Shown piece after piece: positions 1 to 4,729 of a stretch of DNA of 6,693 bases (positions are counted from its first letter, which is position 1; the number at the start of each line of letters is the position of its first letter). Source of the stretch: an uncultured Bacteroidales bacterium (lineage in GTDB: Bacteria; Bacteroidota; Bacteroidia; Bacteroidales; Paludibacteraceae); NCBI GenBank assembly GCA_937892015.1, contig CALAUY010000099.1, forward strand, positions 1-6,693, in the 5' to 3' direction. The position numbers and the translations under genes were made by a program. The notes under the pieces were generated by a model, which saw only the letters and a list, made by a program, of their open reading frames with translations, ran no database searches and was not told the origin of the DNA.

Positions 1-116
1 GGGATACGGAGGGTGAGCCCGCGCGTATTTTTGCCGGTCTTACGAAAGAGGAGCTCGTCGTAGCGGAGAAGATCTTCCGAACGGTCTCGGAAAACCTGGA
101 GACCATGACTCAGTGA
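1..116 (+). CDS. C-terminal end of a probable MarR-family transcriptional regulator (5' truncated)
   Basis: The frame is open from the window edge (codons start at base 3) to TGA at 114-116 and gives 37 residues. The last part reads FAGLTKEELVVAEKIFRTV followed by SENLETMTQ. A 'hydrophobic-x-G-LT-x-EE' turn followed by an amphipathic helix ending in ENL is how many MarR/SlyA-type winged-helix repressors finish: the C-terminal dimerisation helix. The DNA-binding part lies outside the window, so the family is inferred from this tail alone. MarR proteins usually repress themselves and adjacent genes, responding to aromatic or phenolic ligands. A dyad lies four bases after the stop. The following gene begins like a crotonase-family enzyme, a plausible MarR-controlled partner. 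Glu codons here are mostly GAG. It could instead be the tail of an unrelated helical protein. Confidence 0.4.
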   Translation, partial: DTEGEPARIFAGLTKEELVVAEKIFRTVSENLETMTQ

Positions 117-119
117 GTG

Positions 120-143
120 AACCTCAGATCCGAGGTTTATTTT
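120..143 (+). terminator. Short hairpin plus T-rich run: weak intrinsic terminator or MarR-type operator
   Basis: Bases 120-125 (AACCTC) pair with 132-137 (GAGGTT) around a 6-base loop, followed by TATTTT. This arrangement, immediately after the stop codon at 116, fits a small Rho-independent terminator, although a six-pair stem with three GC pairs is weak. Read as DNA, 120-137 is an 18-bp dyad with one mismatched pair (126/131). That is the size and symmetry expected of a MarR-family operator, and it lies between the putative regulator and the next gene. The sequence cannot decide between the two readings. Confidence 0.35.
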
Positions 144-166
144 AAAAAGCGATCTTATTATTTTTT

Positions 167-173
167 AGGAGGA
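167..173 (+). promoter_or_regulatory. Strong Shine-Dalgarno sequence for the 182 start
   Basis: AGGAGGA lies 8 bases before ATG 182 and fixes that start over the in-frame ATG at 194. It is the only convincing Shine-Dalgarno in the window. The starts at 626, 1468, 2232 and 4730 have none and follow A-rich or nondescript sequence, as is usual in Bacteroidetes. This contrast suggests that the stretch upstream of ~330 has a different origin from the rest. Confidence 0.75.
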
Positions 174-181
174 ACAAACAA

Positions 182-619
182 ATGGGAAAACCTATGGCTG
201 ATTATGTCAAGCTGCCCGAGCTTGAGGAGTACTCCAAGTGGTTCAAGGATTTTGCCGATCTGTACCGTGAGGACGGCATCCTGCAGGTCTCCTGGAAGAC
301 CAAGAACCTGCCCATGCTGACCAGCGGCATCGACTCCATGCGGCACCGTATAGACTCGCTGGGACGTGTGTATTACAACCAAGCGGTGAAGATGAACGAA
401 GATGCGGCGTATATCAACGACAAAAAGCAGTACAATAAAGCGCTGGCAGAGATGAAAGCGATGTTCAAACAATCGTTGCCGTTCTTCGAGCAGGCGCACG
501 CCCTCGAGCCCGATAACACCGACTACATGCGTACGCTCAAGGCACTCTATTATCGCTTCATCGACGAACCCGGGATGCAGGATAAATACGACGCTATCGT
601 CAACGAACTCGGTTACTAA
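182..619 (+). CDS. Apparent chimeric ORF: crotonase-like N-terminus joined to the C-terminal part of a TPR protein
   Basis: This is a 145-residue cytoplasmic-looking protein with no signal peptide. Residues 1-48 (including LPELEEYSKWFKDF and REDGILQVSWKT) resemble the opening of enoyl-CoA hydratase/isomerase family proteins, in which '(R)-x-DGIL-x-V-x-x-x-T' is the first beta-hairpin. The oxyanion-hole and CoA-binding regions that should follow are absent. Residues ~60-145 instead match the end of Bacteroidetes tetratricopeptide-repeat proteins: a YYNQAV helix, a charged spacer, MFKQSLPFFEQAHALEPDN (a typical TPR helix pair ending), then LKALYYRF and a closing helix. The join lies at about residues 46-60 (nt ~317-361), where IDSMRHR is followed by IDSLGRV. 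Lys/Glu codons are AAG/GAG almost throughout the first part and mixed AAA/GAA in the second. Enzymatic activity is very unlikely. The gene ends 6 bases before the first export lipoprotein, so its 3' half belongs with that operon. Family assignments are from memory of the motifs. Confidence 0.6.
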   Translation: MGKPMADYVKLPELEEYSKWFKDFADLYREDGILQVSWKTKNLPMLTSGIDSMRHRIDSLGRVYYNQAVKMNEDAAYINDKKQYNKALAEMKAMFKQSLPFFEQAHALEPDNTDYMRTLKALYYRFIDEPGMQDKYDAIVNELGY

Positions 620-625
620 TGGTCG

Positions 626-1471
626 ATGCAGAGGCTGATCACACATCTGCTTTCTGCTGCTGTTGGTTTTGTCTGTCTGACTTCTTGCGTCACTTCGAAG
701 AAAGTGAACTATTGGCAAGAGCCGGACAGACGCATACCATCTTATGCAGACACCCTTTCTTATGAGGACTACGTGCTCAGGAAAGGGGATCGTCTGTATA
801 TTTACGTCTATTCGATTGACGAACGTATCACCAAGCTCTTCAATTCGGGCAACGCCAACATCCGTTCGTATGTGCGAAGCGGGTCAAGTGCCGGCACAAC
901 CGACCTCTACTCCTACGTGGTGGACGATGAGGGGAACATCTCTTTCCCGATGGTTGGCACCCTACAGGTGCTCGGTAAGTCAACCCGTGATGTCAAGCAC
1001 GAACTCGAAGAGGCGCTGAGTGGACAAATCAAGTCACTGGAGGGCATGAACGTCTTCTCAGTCGATGTGCAGGTCATCCAACGTTATTTCAGCATCATCG
1101 GTGCAAACAGCTCCGGACGATTCGCCATCCCTAAAGAGAAAATCACAATCTTCGAAGCTCTCGCCATGGCAGGCGACATCGCTGATTTTGGAGATCGCTC
1201 CACCATCAAGTTAGTACGCGAACAGGGCGACTCCACCATCGTCAAGACGTTCGATGTGCGGTCGAAAGATATTGTGAACAGCGAGTTCTATTATATCGAA
1301 CCCAACGACGTCATCTACATCCGCAAAATAGCCGGCAACTCGTTCGGCATCAACAGTGCCGCGGCTACTGTCTCCGTGGTCGCAACGACACTCTCTTTCG
1401 GCGTGTTTATCTATAGTTTTATCGACCGATACGTGGTGCAACCTGCCACGAAAAACAAGAACAAACAATGA
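626..1471 (+). CDS. Outer-membrane polysaccharide export lipoprotein, Wza/OPX type (first copy)
   Basis: 281 residues. The N-terminus is a lipoprotein signal peptide: a hydrophobic stretch at 7-18, then the lipobox L-T-S-C with Cys21 as the predicted acylated residue. Residues ~46-150 fit the polysaccharide biosynthesis/export domain (YVLRKGDRLYIYVYSID, then a 'DDEGNISFPMVG' strand pair, then the helix STRDVKHELEEAL). Residues ~153-235 form an SLBB-like beta-grasp module (YFSIIGANSSG, then KITIFEALAMAGDIADFGDR). A hydrophobic segment at ~244-267 is in the position of the helix by which Wza-type proteins cross the outer membrane. The role known for the family is an oligomeric channel through the periplasm and outer membrane for capsule or exopolysaccharide. 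ATG 626 has no Shine-Dalgarno but puts the signal peptide exactly at the N-terminus. The stop overlaps the next start (ATGA), so the two are translationally coupled. It sits two genes upstream of the Wzc-type kinase. Confidence 0.9.
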   Translation: MQRLITHLLSAAVGFVCLTSCVTSKKVNYWQEPDRRIPSYADTLSYEDYVLRKGDRLYIYVYSIDERITKLFNSGNANIRSYVRSGSSAGTTDLYSYVVDDEGNISFPMVGTLQVLGKSTRDVKHELEEALSGQIKSLEGMNVFSVDVQVIQRYFSIIGANSSGRFAIPKEKITIFEALAMAGDIADFGDRSTIKLVREQGDSTIVKTFDVRSKDIVNSEFYYIEPNDVIYIRKIAGNSFGINSAAATVSVVATTLSFGVFIYSFIDRYVVQPATKNKNKQ

Positions 1472-2223
1472 GAAAGGGTGGAGTAGTACATACTGTTCTC
1501 TTGTCGGCGTTGGCGGCTCTCATGCTCACGTCGTGTTACTCCCATCGCGTGGTCGGGTTGCTGCAAGAAGATAAACGCTTGCCGCAGTACGAGAAAGCCG
1601 AGTACGAGCCCTACCGTATAGCTGTCAACGACGAGGTCATCTTCCGACTCATCACGATGGATGAGACCATCTCTAAAGCCATGGGCACGCAGATGACGGT
1701 CAACGATGCCGTAAGTTACCGCGTCTATGCTGACGGAACGGTCGATCTGCCTTTCTTGCCGCCCATCCGTTTAGAGGGACTGACGCTCGACGAGGCCGAA
1801 GATACCCTGCGCACGCATCTACGCGAGATTATCCCCGATGCCGAGGTAAAGGTGTCACTCTACAACAAAACTTTCACCATCATCGGTGACATCAACTCCG
1901 GCACGTTCAGCGTGTACAAAGATAAACTGACCATCTTCCAAGCACTCGCTATGTCGGGCGACTTGGCCAATTCGGGTGACCGACAACACGTGCGCATCAT
2001 CCGACCTCACGGGGATGGTGAACCCGAAGTGCTCGAGTTCGATATCCGCACCAACACCATCATCAACAGCAAGTACTATTATGTCTATCCCAACGACGTT
2101 ATTTACGTTAGTCGTGCCCCCGGTAGTTTCTACAAAGTTAGTAGTTACAGCGGCTTCTTAGGACTCATCACTTCGTCCCTTTCGCTCCTTGTGGCCGTAC
2201 TCAATTATACCACTTTATTCTGA
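1468..2223 (+). CDS. Outer-membrane polysaccharide export lipoprotein, Wza/OPX type (second copy)
   Basis: 251 residues, a diverged paralogue of the preceding protein. It has a signal peptide with a hydrophobic core at ~8-20 and the lipobox L-T-S-C, making Cys23 the acylation site. The export domain is at ~48-135 (YRIAVNDEVIFRLITMDE; YADGTVDLPFLPPI; helix LTLDEAEDTLRTHL). The SLBB-like module is at ~136-215 (FTIIGDINSGTF, then KLTIFQALAMSGDLANSGDR). It ends with a hydrophobic helix at ~229-247 and only a few residues after it, shorter than the charged tail of the first copy. Both share the pattern K-x-TIF-x-ALAM-x-GD-x-A-x-x-GDR, so they arose from one ancestor but are far from identical. The start is fixed by the 4-base ATGA overlap with the upstream gene. 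It is followed after 8 bases by the Wzc-type gene. It could form a mixed channel with the first copy or a separate one; the sequence does not say. Confidence 0.9.
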   Translation: MRKGGVVHTVLLSALAALMLTSCYSHRVVGLLQEDKRLPQYEKAEYEPYRIAVNDEVIFRLITMDETISKAMGTQMTVNDAVSYRVYADGTVDLPFLPPIRLEGLTLDEAEDTLRTHLREIIPDAEVKVSLYNKTFTIIGDINSGTFSVYKDKLTIFQALAMSGDLANSGDRQHVRIIRPHGDGEPEVLEFDIRTNTIINSKYYYVYPNDVIYVSRAPGSFYKVSSYSGFLGLITSSLSLLVAVLNYTTLF

Positions 2224-2231
2224 GCAACAAT

Positions 2232-4691
2232 ATGACAAATAACGACACATCTAAATCGCAACAACAAGCGCTCTTGGAGGAAGAATCCTCGGGGTTCGAT
2301 GCGCGTGAATGGGTCTTCAAGATTCTGCATTATTGGTATTTGTTTGTTATCAGTGTTGCCATTGCCATCGGGTCGGCTTACCTGCAGAACAGGAAGTGGA
2401 TTGCGCAGTATTTCTCGTCGGGTACGATGATTATCAAGGAGAACACCAACTCTTATGGTGGCAGTTCGGCTCTCATGAGCGGATTCGGGGTCGATGCAGG
2501 CTACAAGAACGTCAACAACCAAGTGATTATGCTCTCGTCGTACGACCTCATCGGTCGGGTGGTCGATTCGCTACCGTTCATCCGCGTCGAGTACATGACG
2601 AAAGGACATTTCAAGACACGTAACATCTATCGCTTGACACCCGTACTGATTGAACCGATTCAGGTGTCACAGGAGGCATACGGAAAGCTCTTCGCACTCG
2701 ATGTAGGCGACAACGGCGAACTGACCATCTCTTCCGCTACTGAGAAATACCGCGAGGATTGGGAACTCAACGCAGCTTTCGGACAGACCATCGAGACCGA
2801 CATCTTCACTATTGCCGTCAACCCCTCGGGCGACATACGGCCCGGCAGAATATATTTCCGTTTTCGCGACCGAGAAGGACTCATCAACGAGTTCCTCGGA
2901 CGGCTTCAGAAAGCGTTTGTGGACGAGGGCAGCACCGTGTTACGCGTCTCTCTTGTGTCCGAAACACCCGACCGCGACTGCGATTTCATTAACAAACTGT
3001 GCGAGATCTTCCTTCAGCAGAATCTTGAGCGAAAAAACAGTGTGGCCGACAACTCCATACGGTTCATCAACGAACAGTTGGCCTTGCTGCGCTTGTCATT
3101 GCAGGTCTCTGAAGGCGCAATGACTGACTTCAGGCAAGAGAACAAGTTCATCGATGTGTCCTCCTATGCCGGCACGCTCATGTCACGCATGGACCAGTAC
3201 GACTCCGAAGCAATGAACATACGGTTGCGTGAGATGTATATCGATTATCTGGAGAACTACCTCAACACGGGCATGGAGAAGGGGACGGTTCTTATGCCGT
3301 CATCGCACGGCGTGAACGAACCTAACCTGATGGCACTCGTGGCGCAACTCAACGAACTGGTGATGCAACGCGATGAACTGTCCGACAAAAACGTCTATTA
3401 TCAGAAATATACGAACGACATCAACAACATCAAAACGGCCATACGTGAGGTCATTAGCTCCATGCGTGCATCTATCCTCATAGAGAAAAACGACCTCGCT
3501 GACCGCAGTCGATATGTGGAGAACGCCATCCGCAATCTGCCGGAAAAAGAGCTGCAGATGGTTGCCATCGAACGCAATTACCGCATCGACGACAACTACT
3601 ACACCTTCTTCCTCCAAAAACGTGCCGAGGCCGAGATTCAGAAAGCAAGCAACGTGCCTGATAATGAGATACTTGACCGCGCTCGAACGACCTCGATGGT
3701 CAACTCCAACGCCAAGTCACGCAAATATACCAACTATTTCTTGATAGGACTGTTGGCACCGCTCGTTTTCATCATCCTGAGCGAACTGCTCAACCAGAAA
3801 GTGCGTACACCCAAAGAGGCCGAGAAACTATCAGTATTCCACCTCATCGGCTCAATCCGCCACGCTCGCAACCAGTCGCCCACGCTCGTCAAGGACCGCC
3901 CACGCTCGTCGTATTCGGAGATGTTGCGCAGCATTCGTACACGCATCGAGTTCATTGCACAACGCAAAACGAACATATCCATCACCGTCACCTCCACCGA
4001 GTCCGGAGATGGCAAAACGTTCCTCTGCACCAACCTGGCGTGCCTGTACAGCCTTTCCGGCAAACGCGTCATCCTCGTTGACCTCGACATCCGCAAACCG
4101 AACGTACACGAGAAACTCGGACTGGGCACCGGTAAGGGACTGACCAACTACATGATTGGCGAATGTGCACTCGAGGATACCATCATTAGCAACGAGACAC
4201 TCGGATTCGACGTCATGCTTGCCGGCACTATCCCCCCCAACCCGGGCGAACTGATGCACTCCGACAAACTGACAGAGGTCATCGAAAAGCTCAAACAGCA
4301 GTACGATTTCGTAATCATCGACACATCGCCCATCGGACTTGTTCCTGATGCGTACGCCATCATCGAACAGACTGACCTCACGCTCTTCGTCATCCGATGC
4401 ATGCAGACGAACAAAAAGTTCTGTAAATCAGCACTCGAGCAACTATCTATCGACCACAAAGACAAGATTCATCTCATCCTTTCCGACGTGCCTATTGAAG
4501 GACTCCGATACGGCTATTATTCAGGCGGTTACGGATATGGATACGGCGGTTACGGATATGGGTATGGATACGGATACGGACATGCGTACGGACGAGGCAG
4601 AAAAGCCTATGGATACGGACGATACCTCTACCCGTTCAAGCACCGAAAAGAAAGCAACAACTACCACTATTACTCCGACGAGGACGTATAG
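2232..4691 (+). CDS. wzc: Wzz/Wzc-type polysaccharide chain-length regulator and tyrosine autokinase (BY-kinase)
   Basis: 819 residues, an inner-membrane protein. TM1 is at ~33-51. A Wzz domain and a long, largely helical, coiled-coil-prone periplasmic part (~55-495) follow, including the LPEKELQMVAIERNY and TFFLQKRAEAEIQKAS segments typical just before TM2. TM2 is at ~501-519. The cytoplasmic BY-kinase has the EX2RX2R ring-forming motif at E563/R566/R569, Walker A at 589-596 (TESGDGKT), Walker A' at 613-623 (VILVDLDIRKP), a PPNPGEL signature at 668-674 and Walker B at 693-700 (FVIIDTSP). Residues 760-819 hold 19 tyrosines, the C-terminal cluster that neighbouring subunits phosphorylate in this family. 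Cycling of phosphorylation controls oligomer state and hence polymer length and export through the Wza-type channel. All key motifs are intact, so it should be active. The length is typical of fused Wzz-kinase proteins, with an unusually long glycine-tyrosine tail. No tyrosine phosphatase gene is adjacent in the window. The start has no Shine-Dalgarno. Confidence 0.95.
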   Translation: MTNNDTSKSQQQALLEEESSGFDAREWVFKILHYWYLFVISVAIAIGSAYLQNRKWIAQYFSSGTMIIKENTNSYGGSSALMSGFGVDAGYKNVNNQVIMLSSYDLIGRVVDSLPFIRVEYMTKGHFKTRNIYRLTPVLIEPIQVSQEAYGKLFALDVGDNGELTISSATEKYREDWELNAAFGQTIETDIFTIAVNPSGDIRPGRIYFRFRDREGLINEFLGRLQKAFVDEGSTVLRVSLVSETPDRDCDFINKLCEIFLQQNLERKNSVADNSIRFINEQLALLRLSLQVSEGAMTDFRQENKFIDVSSYAGTLMSRMDQYDSEAMNIRLREMYIDYLENYLNTGMEKGTVLMPSSHGVNEPNLMALVAQLNELVMQRDELSDKNVYYQKYTNDINNIKTAIREVISSMRASILIEKNDLADRSRYVENAIRNLPEKELQMVAIERNYRIDDNYYTFFLQKRAEAEIQKASNVPDNEILDRARTTSMVNSNAKSRKYTNYFLIGLLAPLVFIILSELLNQKVRTPKEAEKLSVFHLIGSIRHARNQSPTLVKDRPRSSYSEMLRSIRTRIEFIAQRKTNISITVTSTESGDGKTFLCTNLACLYSLSGKRVILVDLDIRKPNVHEKLGLGTGKGLTNYMIGECALEDTIISNETLGFDVMLAGTIPPNPGELMHSDKLTEVIEKLKQQYDFVIIDTSPIGLVPDAYAIIEQTDLTLFVIRCMQTNKKFCKSALEQLSIDHKDKIHLILSDVPIEGLRYGYYSGGYGYGYGGYGYGYGYGYGHAYGRGRKAYGYGRYLYPFKHRKESNNYHYYSDEDV
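3861..3920 (+). repeat. Three 20-nt-period direct repeats in the kinase linker
   Basis: CACGCTCG begins at 3861, 3881 and 3901, exactly 20 bases apart. Copies two and three share the longer 14-mer CGCCCACGCTCGTC (3877-3890 and 3897-3910). Because 20 is not a multiple of three, the same DNA is read in three frames, giving HAR, then TLV, then RSS. It encodes the linker between TM2 and the kinase domain (residues ~544-563). Confidence 0.7.
4524..4580 (+). repeat. Tyr-Gly codon repeat encoding the kinase's phosphorylation tail
   Basis: This run of alternating TAC/TAT and GGx codons encodes residues 765-783 (GG-YGYGYG type). A 17-base unit, GGCGGTTACGGATATGG, occurs at 4524-4540 and again at 4545-4561, a 21-base period. 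It is followed by GGATAC hexamers. Because the units are multiples of three, gain or loss of copies would change the number of tyrosines without breaking the frame. Confidence 0.85.
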
Positions 4692-4729
4692 TGCACACGT
4701 TCATGTGAATAAATATAAGAGTTAAGATA
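4692..4729 (+). other. Intergenic gap between the kinase gene and valS
   Basis: This is 38 bases, AT-rich towards its 3' end, with no good Rho-independent terminator. It has no Bacteroidetes-type promoter (no TTTG at -33 or TAnnTTTG at -7) and no Shine-Dalgarno. There is only a small interrupted palindrome (TTCATGTGAA, 4700-4709). valS may be read from upstream transcription or from a promoter that cannot be recognised by eye. Confidence 0.45.

Noticed and set aside
117..320. Open frame starting at GTG 117, in phase with the MarR-like tail
   Set aside because: It overlaps the dyad and the well-supported start at 182 in another frame, has no RBS, and its protein is Ser/Pro/Arg-rich like a typical out-of-frame translation.
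619..625. Alternative ATG at 619 overlapping the stop of the upstream gene (TAATG) as start of the export lipoprotein
   Set aside because: It is in a different frame from the lipoprotein gene and gives no signal peptide. ATG 626 places the lipobox correctly.
158..718. Long open frame on the minus strand (186 codons) opposite the chimeric gene
   Set aside because: It runs antisense through a gene with a strong RBS and into the signal-peptide region of the next. Its protein shows no recognisable domain and it has no start signals, so it is most likely a by-product of codon bias on the plus strand.
3734..4259. Overlapping minus-strand open frames inside the kinase domain
   Set aside because: They lie entirely opposite intact BY-kinase motifs (Walker A, A', B) and show no domain or start signal of their own.
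4339..4725. Plus-strand 128-codon frame covering the Tyr/Gly repeat in another phase
   Set aside because: It reads the repeat as a Thr/Asp/Met-rich low-complexity string and overlaps the real kinase C-terminus, so it is a frame shadow.
4692..4729. Possible promoter or terminator before valS
   Set aside because: No TAnnTTTG/TTTG pair and no stable hairpin with a T-run. The small TTCATGTGAA palindrome is too short to support a call.
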